Positions 25,737 through 35,095 of a DNA stretch of 64,000 nucleotides are shown here, piece by piece. A program made the position numbers and the translations under genes. Every line of letters starts with the position of its first letter. Position 1 is the stretch's first letter. The stretch covers positions 504,500 to 568,499 of the forward strand of contig NZ_BJTC01000001.1 in the NCBI RefSeq assembly GCF_006829085.1, given 5' to 3'. The notes beneath the pieces are model-generated. The model did no database searches. It was not told where the DNA came from and worked only from the letters and a program-made list of their open reading frames with translations. Origin of the DNA: Chryseobacterium sp. ON_d1. GTDB taxonomy: Bacteria > Bacteroidota > Bacteroidia > Flavobacteriales > Weeksellaceae.

Positions 25737-26507
25737 TTATTGTTCAGCAAGGTATTTTAAAACAAAATCATTTAAGGTTTTTTTCTCTTCATCACTCCCT
25801 TTATTGTCCATCTGACCGTGATTGATGGTGGTAGATTGTACGGTTATATGATATTTTTTTTGTTCCATTTCATTGGGCAGTACGCCTTCATCAGCCGGAT
25901 AGTCATCAGAACGTAAAGTATAGACTTTGGGAATAGAAGTTCTTGGCAGGAACATTCTCCGGTTGTCCATTGTGATGAGTTTATAGACCAGATTAGGGTG
26001 CTGATTAGCGAACAAAGCTGCCATATCACCGCCATTGGAGTGGCCTATTAGCGTCAGGTGTTTATAATCGAGTTCCGGCTTTGTTTTTTTTAGTTCATTA
26101 ATTACAAATAGAATGTTATCCGAACCATTTTGCCAGAAAGGTCTTCTTACCCTCTGTAAATTTACTTCTGTTGGCAGCAGCCTGTCTGTAATCAGCTCAT
26201 GCTGAATGCTTACTGTAAAATAGCCTTCTGAAGCCAGTTTTTCGGTTAAATAAGAATAAACAAAGTAATCCCCGCCTTTATTGAAACCATATCCATGGTT
26301 GAAGATAATGATCTGCTGGTTAGGAATCTTTTTATTGGTTTTCGGATGGTAAAAGGCAACGGGAATCTTACGTTTTCTGCTTTGATCAAAAAAGGTTAAA
26401 GTGTCCAGTTTTACTTCATAATTACGACTTTCAGTGTGTTTATTTTGTACAGTACAGCTGGTTATAAAAAGAGGAATGGAAAAAAGGATAGCAAAGAAAT
26501 ACTTCAT
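25737..26507 (-). CDS. Alpha/beta hydrolase lipoprotein
   Basis: 256 residues. The lipoprotein signal ends FITSC (Cys18). The fold shows an oxyanion-type IIIFNHGYGFN and the nucleophile elbow LIGHSNGGD (Ser157), with a His near the C-terminus (TINHGQMDNKGSDEE). It resembles dienelactone-hydrolase or PAF-acetylhydrolase-like proteins. It follows the epoxide-hydrolase gene after 12 bases, so the two are likely co-transcribed. Substrate unknown. Confidence 0.8.
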   Translation of the reverse strand: MKYFFAILFSIPLFITSCTVQNKHTESRNYEVKLDTLTFFDQSRKRKIPVAFYHPKTNKKIPNQQIIIFNHGYGFNKGGDYFVYSYLTEKLASEGYFTVSIQHELITDRLLPTEVNLQRVRRPFWQNGSDNILFVINELKKTKPELDYKHLTLIGHSNGGDMAALFANQHPNLVYKLITMDNRRMFLPRTSIPKVYTLRSDDYPADEGVLPNEMEQKKYHITVQSTTINHGQMDNKGSDEEKKTLNDFVLKYLAEQ

Positions 26508-26519
26508 GGGTTGTTTTTA

Positions 26520-27626
26520 TCAGACAGAATAAAAGAATGATCTCAGTTCATCTGCAAATATATGAGGTAATTCCAGGGCGGCAAAATGCCCTCCTTCATT
26601 CATTTTTTTAAAACTGGTCACATTTACAAACCGTTCTGCCCATTCTTTGGGAAACTGAGCTTCACGGGGAAAAACAAGCACTCCGGCAGGGACATTGCTT
26701 TTTTGATGAGCCTGGGTTCCACTCCATAAAGCGGCTGCATCTTCCTTATACATTCTGGCCGAAGAACCTATGGTTTGGGTTACCCAGTAAATCATAATAT
26801 TGGTGAGCATTTCATCTTTTCCGCCAAATGCAGTTTCAATGAGCTCCGGAGGAGCTCCGGCGTTTACAAAGCTTACGATCCAGCCTGCCAGCCCGACAGG
26901 GGAGTCGTTCAGACCGTAAGCGAGTGATTGAGGTTTGGTAGACTGTACCATAGCATAGGCGCCTTCACTATACCACCATTGCTGGACAAACTGAGCAAAC
27001 TTTTTTTCTTCCTCACTCATTGTTGCGGGGTCTTCCTGGCCGGTAGGATATCCCACATCTGTAAGATGAACAGCTTCCATTAGTTCGGGATATTTTGAAG
27101 CCAGCGTCTTTACTACACCCATCCCTATATCTCCTCCGGCAGCACAGAATTTTTTATATCCAAGAACCTCAGTCATCAGTTTTTTCCACAGATCTGCCAC
27201 TTTTTCACTGCTGACAGCTTTTTTATCTGAAAACCCAAATCCCGGAATGGAAGGTATAACCAGATCGAAGCTCTGTTCGCCCTCAGTAAGCAATGGAATG
27301 ATCTTATGAAAGCGGTAATAGCTGTCCGGCCAGCCATGAGTAAGAATTAAAGGTTTGGGATTAATGCCTTTTCCTCTGATATACTGAAAGTGGATCAGAA
27401 TTCCGTCAATATGGGTTGTATACTGAGGATGTTGATTCAGCTGCAGTTCACTCATCCGCCAGTCGTAGTCGTTTATCCAGTATTGGGTAAGTTCTTTCAG
27501 ATAAATTTCGTTGGTGCCGTAATGCCAGCCGGCACCCTCAGGTTCGTCCGGCCAACGGGTGTTTTGTAAGCGGTTTTTCAGGTCGGTTATCACTGATTCA
27601 GGAATGTTAACAGTAAATGGTTCCAT
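26520..27626 (-). CDS. Epoxide hydrolase family protein
   Basis: 368 residues. An N-terminal EHN domain (VNIPESVITDLKNRLQNTRWPDEPEGAGWHYG) precedes the alpha/beta hydrolase core with LILTHGWPDSYYRF (residues 93-106) and the nucleophile AAGGDIGMGV (Asp166 in place of Ser, as epoxide hydrolases require). EGGHFAALELPHIFADELRSFF gives the catalytic His. This resembles microsomal-type epoxide hydrolases. The cytoplasmic location is inferred from the lack of a signal peptide. Confidence 0.88.
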   Translation of the reverse strand: MEPFTVNIPESVITDLKNRLQNTRWPDEPEGAGWHYGTNEIYLKELTQYWINDYDWRMSELQLNQHPQYTTHIDGILIHFQYIRGKGINPKPLILTHGWPDSYYRFHKIIPLLTEGEQSFDLVIPSIPGFGFSDKKAVSSEKVADLWKKLMTEVLGYKKFCAAGGDIGMGVVKTLASKYPELMEAVHLTDVGYPTGQEDPATMSEEEKKFAQFVQQWWYSEGAYAMVQSTKPQSLAYGLNDSPVGLAGWIVSFVNAGAPPELIETAFGGKDEMLTNIMIYWVTQTIGSSARMYKEDAAALWSGTQAHQKSNVPAGVLVFPREAQFPKEWAERFVNVTSFKKMNEGGHFAALELPHIFADELRSFFYSV

Positions 27627-27942
27627 ATTATTTTATTGTATTTGGTGTAATTGTGTCTGATGGAATATGCTGATAGTAAGAATGTTATCAAAGTTAAAAA
27701 CTTTATCTTTTAAAAAGTGTTGTCAAAATCATAAATTTTTGAATTTTTAATGATGAAAAGATGTAACTTTAATTCATTAAAATCTCGTAATACATATTAC
27801 TCTTATTCGGGGAGTATACTGATCCCTGAAATCTTAGGTTCAATCTTCTGAGCCCGATACATTTATTATATCATAGACAAAGCAAAAGCATAAGTCTTTT
27901 ATCATTTTTATTATCAGCAGTATTTATAGCTGTTGAGGATTA
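27627..27942. other. Divergent spacer without recognisable structure
   Basis: 316 AT-rich bases between the epoxide hydrolase (minus) and the NAD(P)-binding protein (plus). I see no exact TAnnTTTG element, strong palindrome or hairpin. Confidence 0.5.
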
Positions 27943-28608
27943 ATGTTTAATATTAAAAAATTCATTATGAATACTTATAAAATTGCCGTTATCGGCGGAA
28001 CCGGAAAATCCGGAGAATATCTGGTGCGACATCTTCTGGAGAAGGGATATTCGCTAAAACTTTTAGTAAGATGTCCTGAAAATCAATCCTTTGAAAGTCA
28101 GCTAATTGAAGTTGTAAAAGGGGACGCCAGGGATGAAACAGCAATCTATAAATTGATTGAGGGGACCGATCTTGTAATAAGTACTTTAGGTCAGCCAAAA
28201 GGAGAGAAGTCTATATTCAGCGATGCTGCAAAAAATATTATCAGAGTAATGAACCATTTGGGTATAAGCCGTTATATTGTAACTACGGGCTTAAGTGTCA
28301 ATACGCCATCTGACCAAAAGAATGAAAAGGTAAAGATGGCTACAGACTGGATGTATCAAAATTACCCTGAAACCACTGCAGATAAACAGAAAGAGTACGA
28401 ACTCCTTCTGGAAAGTAATCTGGACTGGACTTTGGTAAGGTTACCATTAATCAATCTTACAGATGAAAATTTCGCAACGGAAGCAAACCTGACAGATTGT
28501 AAGGGGGAGAATATAAGTGCTGCAGATCTTGCCGGTTTTTTGGTTTCCCAGATTGAAAATTCAGATTATATACGGAAGAGTCCGTTTTTATATAATAAAG
28601 TTGTTTAA
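27943..28608 (+). CDS. NAD(P)-binding protein, NmrA/SDR-a type
   Basis: 221 residues from the ATG at 27943, which has GAGGA seven bases before it; an ATG at 27967 giving MNTYKIAVIGGTGKSG is equally possible. IAVIGGTGKSGEYLVRHLLEKGY is the dinucleotide-binding motif, LVISTLGQPKGEKS and RYIVTTGLSVNTP follow, and DWTLVRLPLI is the usual later strand. It is an atypical short-chain dehydrogenase (NAD(P)H-binding superfamily), possibly a redox sensor or a quinone-related reductase. Stand-alone gene. Confidence 0.8.
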   Translation: MFNIKKFIMNTYKIAVIGGTGKSGEYLVRHLLEKGYSLKLLVRCPENQSFESQLIEVVKGDARDETAIYKLIEGTDLVISTLGQPKGEKSIFSDAAKNIIRVMNHLGISRYIVTTGLSVNTPSDQKNEKVKMATDWMYQNYPETTADKQKEYELLLESNLDWTLVRLPLINLTDENFATEANLTDCKGENISAADLAGFLVSQIENSDYIRKSPFLYNKVV

Positions 28609-28620
28609 ACCTTACAAAAC

Positions 28621-28830
28621 CACCATAGTCAAAAAGTTGTCATTTTAAAACACTCAAGTAAGTTTAAAATGATGCCGCAGAAAAGTTCACCTAAGATGAA
28701 AATCAAAGATTTTCACAAAACTTAGGTGTGCTTATTACGCATAAGGTTTGGTTCTCAAAAAACTTAAGTGTTTAAAACTTTTGCGCCTTTTTGACTTCGT
28801 TGAATCTTCGATTTGTGGTTAAAATAATGA
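28621..28830. repeat. Spacer repeat region with nested hairpins
   Basis: CACCTAAG (28688-28695) pairs with CTTAGGTG (28721-28728), enclosing GAAAATC-AAA-GATTTTC (28698-28714). AACTTAAGTGTTTAAAACTTTTGCG and CACTCAAGTAAGTTTAAAATG nearby are variants of the same TTAAGTG words. It looks like a decayed interspersed palindromic repeat and codes for nothing. Confidence 0.5.
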
Positions 28831-28879
28831 ATATAAAAGTTTAAAAAATCTCAATCTGAAAATTAAAGAATGCTAAAAG

Positions 28880-28909
28880 ATAAGCTGTCACAAAATAGTG
28901 ACAGCTTAT
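28880..28909. terminator. Convergent terminator hairpin
   Basis: ATAAGCTGTCAC (28880-28891) and GTGACAGCTTAT (28898-28909) pair perfectly. It lies between convergent genes, next to the stop of the methyltransferase. The T-run is short. Confidence 0.7.
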
Positions 28910-28927
28910 TTAACAGATAAAGATCTT

Positions 28928-29695
28928 TTATTTCTTATATCCATACATCAGAATACGCTTGAATGCATAAATGGCCGGATATTTTGTAAACCTTTGAGCT
29001 ATACGGGATTTAAAATCGCGGATGAATTTTTCTTTCTGTTCTCCTTCCAGACGCTCCAGATAGGGTAATAGTGCTGTTCCGGAAATAAAGGCATATAAAG
29101 CTTCGTGATCATCTGCAATGATTGGATAAACTTTCTGAAAGATTTCTATATCCTGAATTCGGTTATCAAATAATATCTGTGCATAATCATCCATTGAAAG
29201 CACAGGAGAATTACGTTTAAAATGATTTAAATAAGAAACATAAGGTTCTTCATCCACCATCTGCATCAGTATCTGGTTAAGAACATTTTCATTCTGTACA
29301 GGCATCTGGATGGCTAACTGACCATTCTGTGAAAGTAATCCAATGATCTTTGGAAATAAAGTTTCGTGATCATCTGCCCACTGTAAAGCAGCATTACTGA
29401 AAACGATATCCCATTTCTGGTCAGACTGGGCTGCTTCTTCAATGGACTGAAGCTTAAAATGCAGGTTTTCATTTTCATACTTCTTTGATTTTTCAAGCAT
29501 TTCTGCTGATGAATCAATTCCTGTGAATGTAGAACCTGTCAGTTTCTCTGCCAGAATGGAGGTTTGTTCTCCGGTTCCACAGCCTAAGTCAATAGCTTTT
29601 ATATTATTTTCAGGTTTAATTAATGCTGCCAAATCGTAAAAAGGTTTGTAACGCACATCTTTGTACTGATCATATAATTCAGGATTCCAGGGCAT
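28928..29695 (-). CDS. Class I SAM-dependent methyltransferase, trans-aconitate methyltransferase-like
   Basis: 255 residues. WNPELYDQYKDVRYKPFYDLAALI at the start matches trans-aconitate 2-methyltransferases. The SAM-binding motif is AIDLGCGTGEQTSILAEKL, followed by FTGIDSSAEMLEKSK and FSNAALQWADDHETLFPKI. The C-terminal half (YVSYLNHFKRNSPVLSMDDYAQILF) is also typical. Single gene between two terminators. The real acceptor may be another carboxylate. Confidence 0.82.
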   Translation of the reverse strand: MPWNPELYDQYKDVRYKPFYDLAALIKPENNIKAIDLGCGTGEQTSILAEKLTGSTFTGIDSSAEMLEKSKKYENENLHFKLQSIEEAAQSDQKWDIVFSNAALQWADDHETLFPKIIGLLSQNGQLAIQMPVQNENVLNQILMQMVDEEPYVSYLNHFKRNSPVLSMDDYAQILFDNRIQDIEIFQKVYPIIADDHEALYAFISGTALLPYLERLEGEQKEKFIRDFKSRIAQRFTKYPAIYAFKRILMYGYKK

Positions 29696-29745
29696 AAAAA
29701 TAATTTTTGTAATGGTTTAATAAAGATAAAGAAATCTCAATAAAA

Positions 29746-29773
29746 AATCGGCTGTTTTTAAAAACAGCCGATT
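29746..29773 (-). terminator. uvrA terminator, 28-base perfect palindrome
   Basis: AATCGGCTGTTTTT is followed directly by its complement. On the minus strand the stem is followed by more T residues, four bases after the uvrA stop. Confidence 0.85.
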
Positions 29774-29777
29774 CTAC

Positions 29778-32585
29778 TTATTGTTCAAGTTTTTCTTTGA
29801 TATATTTTGCCGTATAGGACTTTTTGTTTTTGGTCAGATCCTCAGGGGTTCCTGTAAAAACAACTTCTCCGCCATGTTTTCCTGCTTCAGGGCCGATGTC
29901 GATAATATAATCGGCACATTTGATGATGTCAGGCTGGTGCTCAATAACAATCACTGAGTGTCCAAGATCGATCAACGCCTGTAATGATTTCAATAACTTC
30001 TGAATATCATGGAAGTGAAGTCCTGTAGACGGCTCATCAAAGATAAATAAAGTTTTGTCTGTTGTTACCCCTTTTACTAGGAATGAAGCCAGCTTCACAC
30101 GTTGTGCCTCACCACCGGAAAGGGTAGAAGAGCTTTGTCCCAACTGAAGATAGCCCAAACCTACTTCCTGAAGGGGTTTCAGTTTTGTTACAATTTTTTC
30201 TTCATTGTTATCTTTAAAGAATTCCAACGCTTCATCCACAGTCATATGAAGGATATCTGAGATGTTTTTCTCATCAAATTTCACTTCAAGGATCTCATTT
30301 TTGAACCGTGTCCCTTTACAAACTTCACATTCAAGTTCGATGTCTGCCATAAACTGCATGGAAACGTTGATCACACCTTCTCCTTTACACTCATCACATC
30401 GTCCGCCATCTACGTTGAAAGAAAAATGTTTAGGCTTATATCCCATCATTTTGGCTACTTTCTGTTTGGCAAAAAGATCTCTGATATCGTCGTAAGCTTT
30501 CAGGTAGGTTACAGGATTTGAACGGGATGATTTCCCAATCGGATTCTGATCAATCAGTTCAATATTCTTGATCAGTTTTTTTGGGAATTCTACAGAATCA
30601 TAATCTCCTTTTTTACCACCCATTCCCAGCTGGATCTGAATATCATTGGTAAGAATCTCTTTCATCAAAGTAGATTTACCGCTTCCTGAAACTCCGGAAA
30701 TTACGACAAGATTTTCCAAAGGAACATCTACATCGATATTTTTAAGATTATTCTGACGCGCTCCTTTGATGTGGATCCATTCTTTTGCTTTTCTGCGTTT
30801 TTCCGGAACTTCTATCTTCAGCCTTCCGGTAAGGTACTCTGAAGTAAGTGTGCTGGCTTTTTTCAGATCTTTATAGTCTCCGGCAAATACCAGCTCGCCA
30901 CCAAGATAACCTGCTTCGGGACCAATATCAATAATATAATCTGCTGCCCTCATGACATCTTCGTCATGTTCTACCACAATAACAGTATTTCCGAGGTCGC
31001 GGAGATTTTTCAATACTTCAATAAGATTTTCAGTATCTTTGGAATGCAGTCCGATGGAAGGTTCATCCAGGATATAAATAGAACCTACCAATGAACTTCC
31101 CAAGCTTGTTGCCAGGTTGATTCTCTGGCTTTCCCCTCCCGAAAGAGTGTTGGAAGTCCTGTTTAAGGTTAAATATCCTAATCCTACCTTTAATAAAAAT
31201 TCCAAACGGGTAGTGATTTCATATAATAATCGTTTTGCAACCTCTTTATCGTGCTCAGAAAGCTTTAATCCATTAATCAGCGGAGCGAGTTCGTCCAGAG
31301 GAAGTTCAATCATCGACTGGATATTATGCCCGTCTACTTTCACCCAGCTTGTTTCTTCACGAAGTCTTAATCCTTCGCATGTTGGGCAAAGAGTTTTTCC
31401 TCTGTAGCGGGAAAGCATTACTCTGTACTGGATTTTATAGAGGTTTTCCTCAAGCATTTTGAAGAAATTATTGATGCAGGGGAAATTACTCCTTCCATCA
31501 CCTTTCCAAAGGAAGTTTTTCTGTTCTTTTGTTAACTGATGGTAAGGTTTATGGATAGGGAAGTCACCCGCTTTTTTGATGAAATCTTTTTTCCATTCAC
31601 TCATGGTTTCCCCCCTCCAGCAGACAACCGCATCTTCGTAGATGGACAGGGTTTTGTTGGGAACGACAAGATCTTCATCAATTCCGATTACCTTTCCGTA
31701 TCCTTCACATGCAGGGCATGCTCCATAAGGGTTATTAAAGCTGAAAAAATGGACGTTCGGTTCAAGAAATTCCATTCCGTCCAGCTCGAACTTATTGGAG
31801 AATTCTTTCACCTTTCCGGTATCCGTATTCTTTAAAGAGCAATAGCCGCGTCCTTCGTAGAATGCCATTTGAATAGAATCTGCAAGTCTCTGTAAAAAGC
31901 TCTCATCTTCTTCATACGAGAAACGGTCGATTACAAGATTGATGGTCATTCCTTTTTCAGGTGTAAAACCAAAACTTTCCAGATCTTCAATGCCTGCTAC
32001 ATTTCCATTGATTTCAAGTCTTGTGAAACCTGCCAATTTTAAAACGTTTAAAGTCTCTTTAAAATTATCGGTATCATATTCCAATGGCGCTGTGAGCAGG
32101 AAAGAACTGTCTTTTTTGGATGCTTTGATAAAATCTACCACATCCGAAACCGAATCTTTTTTGACTTCTTCCCCGGAAACAGGAGAAAAAGTTTTCCCAA
32201 TCCTTGCAAACAAAAGCTTCATATAATCATAGATCTCTGTAGATGTTCCTACGGTAGATCGTGGATTGGATGAAATGACTTTTTGCTGAATCGCAATAGA
32301 CGGAGCAAGTCCTTTGATATCGTCTACTTTTGGCTTTTCCAGTTTTCCCAAAAACTGACGGGCATAGGAACTTAAGCTTTCCACATATCTTCTCTGTCCT
32401 TCAGCGTAAATAGTATCAAAAGCCAAAGAAGATTTACCGCTTCCTGAAACCCCTGTAATAACAATAAGTTTGTTCTTCGGAATCAGGACGTCTATATGTT
32501 TCAGATTGTTAAGATGGGCATTCTTAACGAAAATCTGTTTCTTTATGTCTATTTCTGTTGTGTTAGCCATATTTTGTTTATTCAT
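29778..32585 (-). CDS. uvrA: UvrABC excinuclease subunit A
   Basis: 935 residues, normal length. Two ABC ATPase halves: Walker A GVSGSGKSS (about residue 45) and GVSGSGKST (about 640); signatures LSGGESQR and LSGGEAQR; Walker B YILDEPSIGLH and FIFDEPSTGLH. Cys pairs of the zinc modules appear in CPACEG, CPTCEG, CDECKG and CEVCKG. It recognises damaged DNA and loads UvrB. uvrB is not in the window. A second ATG five codons in is an alternative start. Confidence 0.96.
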   Translation of the reverse strand: MNKQNMANTTEIDIKKQIFVKNAHLNNLKHIDVLIPKNKLIVITGVSGSGKSSLAFDTIYAEGQRRYVESLSSYARQFLGKLEKPKVDDIKGLAPSIAIQQKVISSNPRSTVGTSTEIYDYMKLLFARIGKTFSPVSGEEVKKDSVSDVVDFIKASKKDSSFLLTAPLEYDTDNFKETLNVLKLAGFTRLEINGNVAGIEDLESFGFTPEKGMTINLVIDRFSYEEDESFLQRLADSIQMAFYEGRGYCSLKNTDTGKVKEFSNKFELDGMEFLEPNVHFFSFNNPYGACPACEGYGKVIGIDEDLVVPNKTLSIYEDAVVCWRGETMSEWKKDFIKKAGDFPIHKPYHQLTKEQKNFLWKGDGRSNFPCINNFFKMLEENLYKIQYRVMLSRYRGKTLCPTCEGLRLREETSWVKVDGHNIQSMIELPLDELAPLINGLKLSEHDKEVAKRLLYEITTRLEFLLKVGLGYLTLNRTSNTLSGGESQRINLATSLGSSLVGSIYILDEPSIGLHSKDTENLIEVLKNLRDLGNTVIVVEHDEDVMRAADYIIDIGPEAGYLGGELVFAGDYKDLKKASTLTSEYLTGRLKIEVPEKRRKAKEWIHIKGARQNNLKNIDVDVPLENLVVISGVSGSGKSTLMKEILTNDIQIQLGMGGKKGDYDSVEFPKKLIKNIELIDQNPIGKSSRSNPVTYLKAYDDIRDLFAKQKVAKMMGYKPKHFSFNVDGGRCDECKGEGVINVSMQFMADIELECEVCKGTRFKNEILEVKFDEKNISDILHMTVDEALEFFKDNNEEKIVTKLKPLQEVGLGYLQLGQSSSTLSGGEAQRVKLASFLVKGVTTDKTLFIFDEPSTGLHFHDIQKLLKSLQALIDLGHSVIVIEHQPDIIKCADYIIDIGPEAGKHGGEVVFTGTPEDLTKNKKSYTAKYIKEKLEQ

Positions 32586-33108
32586 AAAAGTAACTGTAGA
32601 GCCATAAAGCCTGCAGTATAATGGTGTTTTGCCTCAGAATATTCCAGGGCTGTCATCAATTGAACCATTCAATATATTCCTGAATTCTCCTGCCCTTTTA
32701 TTACAGCATTTTTTTTAGAATGCTGTTAAAAAATACAGTTGAAAAAGAATGTTTTCATCGTAAAATTAAGACCAACAAAATTACGAATTTTTAGTGAAAA
32801 TCTGATGAATATCTTAATGTTAAAAATTCTTTAGTGAATGTTAAATTACATCGGTAAATTCAAAATTTTACCTTCAATAAATACGAAAAAGAAGCCTGTT
32901 TTGTTGACTTATTTTTATTTTTATGGTTTATTTTACAGGATTTTACTTAATTTTTTTTAATATGTTGTGTTTTTTTATTTAACTATTGTTTTATATTATA
33001 AAATTATTTAAAATTGTACCTGTAAATATGTAATATAGAAATGAGAAAATTATTCAGAGATCTAGTTACACATTTAATGAGAAAAAGATAGAAATTACTC
33101 CCTCACAC
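32586..33108. other. Spacer upstream of uvrA and the TonB receptor gene
   Basis: About 520 AT-rich bases with no gene. CAAAATTA at 32776-32783 reads TAATTTTG on the minus strand, a possible uvrA -7 element. I see no riboswitch pattern. Confidence 0.4.
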
Positions 33109-33137
33109 AGATGCAGCTTAATGTTGCATCTTTTTTT
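33109..33137 (+). terminator. Hairpin with T-run upstream of the TonB receptor gene
   Basis: AGATGCAGC and GTTGCATCT pair with one mismatch, followed by seven T. No gene precedes it on the plus strand. It either ends a short RNA or attenuates transcription of the receptor gene 76 bases on. Confidence 0.55.
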
Positions 33138-33212
33138 ATGACAACTATCATTTGCCTGTCTTGGTGAACTCCCTTACTTTTGGACTCTGTTAAAAAAACT
33201 ACGGAAACAATT

Positions 33213-35024
33213 ATGATCAAAAAGATAGGAAGTGCTTTTTTTCTGGGATCTTTACTTTGGATACATGCACAGGAAAAGACAACGGATATTGAAAGCATTG
33301 AATTTCAGGGGAAGTTTATCTCTACACCTTATAAAAGTGCCAATCAGAATATCAGTGTCGTTACCAGAGAAGATATTATCAATTCTCCGGCTAAAAGCAT
33401 TGATGAAATTCTTCAGCAGGTACCGGGAATGGATATCAGAAGGAGAGGTGCTAATGGGGTGCAGAGTGATATCAGTTTCAGGGGAAGTTCTTTTGAGCAG
33501 GTTCTTCTGCTTCTGAACGGAATCCGGATGAATGACTCCCAGACCGGACATAATAATATGAATATCCCTGTAGATCTGGATGATGTAGAAAGAATAGAAA
33601 TCATAAAAGGACCGGCTGCGAGACGTTTCGGGCAAAATGCCTATGCTGGTGTTATCAATATCATTACGAAAGCTGCCCCCGGGAAAAAAGTGAAGATCAG
33701 TGCAGATGGAGGAGACTACAGTACTTATGGCCTTGGATTCAATGCGCAGATTGGAAATGACAGGTTTACCAGTTCTCTTCAGGCCAATTCAGCGTCTTCA
33801 GAAGGTTATATGTTCAATACCGATTATGAGATCAGAAATGTATTTTACCAGGGAAAACTGAATATTAAAAACGGAGATTTAAGAGTACAGGCAGGCTTTT
33901 CGGAAAAGAAATTCGGAGCCAATGGTTTTTATGCTTCCAAAGACGCTACAAAACAGTATGAGGAAACTCAGGCTTCTATTGTAAGCGTAGCTCACCAGCA
34001 GACTTTCGGTAACCTTAAACTTAACTCTAATATATATTGGAGAAGAGGACAGGACATGTACCTTTATGACAGATGGAATCCCGGATTATACAGAAATATG
34101 CATATTGGAAATAACGTAGGCGGAGAAATGAATTCCAGCTACCAATGGGGATTGGGGACAACCGGAATAGGAGTTGAACTTAGAAAAGAGCTTCTGGCGA
34201 GCAGCAATTTAGGGGATAGAAACCGTTTTGTTTCCCAGGTTTTCTTTGAGCATCATTTTTCATTACTGGATAAAAAGCTGAACATCAGTCCGGGGATTTC
34301 CTGGGCTAATTATTCTAAGGAAGGAAATTTCTTTTATCCGGGACTTGATGTAGGATACAACTTTAACCCTAATCATAAAGTGTATGGAAATATCGCAAAA
34401 GTACACCGTATTCCTACTTTTACAGATTTGTACTATATGAGCAAAACGGAACAGGGAAATCCTGATTTACATCCGGAAAATGCAGTGTCTTCAGAAATTG
34501 GATACCAGTACCAGAATCGTAAGATCTTAGCCAAAGTAAGCGGGTTCCTGAGAAACTCCAGCAATTCTATTGACTGGGTAAAAAAAGACCTGAATGATAA
34601 AATATGGTTGGCAGAAAATGTAGGAGACATCAGAACCAGAGGAGTAGAGATGGAGTGGAGCCACAGACCTGCTGAGTGGGTAAAATATACGTTGGGGTAT
34701 ACCTACCTGGATAGTAAATTCCAACAGTCCAATGGCTTGGTTTCAAGATATATACTGGATAATCTGAAGCATCAGCTGGTTTCTAAGTTAGAATTAAAAT
34801 TCCTGAAAAGCTTCACGAATGAGCTGGTATACAGGTATAATGAAAGGGTAAATCTAGGCAGCTATAATCTGCTTGATGAAAAATTGAGTTTTGCCAAAAA
34901 AGATTACTCTGTGTATGTGCTGATTAACAATATTACGAATACACAATACACAGAAGCTTTTGGAGTAGCAATGCCGCAAAGGTGGTTCCACATTGGATTT
35001 TCTTATACAATTAATATTAAGTAG
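33213..35024 (+). CDS. TonB-dependent outer-membrane receptor, BtuB-like
   Basis: 603 residues from the ATG at 33213; the longer frame would need a TTG at 33180, and the ATG opens directly into a signal peptide (MIKKIGSAFFLGSLLWIHAQ). The plug domain is clear: NISVVTREDIINSPAKSIDEILQQVPGMDIRRRGANGVQSD, FRGSSFEQVLLLLNGIRMNDSQTGH and RIEIIKGPAARRFGQNAYAGVINIITK. A barrel follows with a weak aromatic C-terminus (FHIGFSYTINIK). The short size fits BtuB-type cobalamin or small siderophore receptors. The ligand is not visible, and no cobalamin riboswitch was found. Confidence 0.88.
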   Translation: MIKKIGSAFFLGSLLWIHAQEKTTDIESIEFQGKFISTPYKSANQNISVVTREDIINSPAKSIDEILQQVPGMDIRRRGANGVQSDISFRGSSFEQVLLLLNGIRMNDSQTGHNNMNIPVDLDDVERIEIIKGPAARRFGQNAYAGVINIITKAAPGKKVKISADGGDYSTYGLGFNAQIGNDRFTSSLQANSASSEGYMFNTDYEIRNVFYQGKLNIKNGDLRVQAGFSEKKFGANGFYASKDATKQYEETQASIVSVAHQQTFGNLKLNSNIYWRRGQDMYLYDRWNPGLYRNMHIGNNVGGEMNSSYQWGLGTTGIGVELRKELLASSNLGDRNRFVSQVFFEHHFSLLDKKLNISPGISWANYSKEGNFFYPGLDVGYNFNPNHKVYGNIAKVHRIPTFTDLYYMSKTEQGNPDLHPENAVSSEIGYQYQNRKILAKVSGFLRNSSNSIDWVKKDLNDKIWLAENVGDIRTRGVEMEWSHRPAEWVKYTLGYTYLDSKFQQSNGLVSRYILDNLKHQLVSKLELKFLKSFTNELVYRYNERVNLGSYNLLDEKLSFAKKDYSVYVLINNITNTQYTEAFGVAMPQRWFHIGFSYTINIK

Positions 35025-35075
35025 ATGTTAATTTGATATGAATAAAAGTTAATATTAACAAATTGTTAAAAAATT

Positions 35076-35083
35076 TACATTTG
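35076..35083 (+). promoter_or_regulatory. -7 element for the DUF2490 gene
   Basis: TACATTTG, an exact TAnnTTTG, 12 bases before the ATG at 35096. The predicted leader would be very short. Confidence 0.4.
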
Positions 35084-35095
35084 CAAAAATTTTTT

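Noticed and set aside
32586..33212. Cobalamin or TPP riboswitch before the BtuB-like receptor gene
   Set aside because: I looked for the conserved boxes and found none; only a simple terminator-type hairpin is present.
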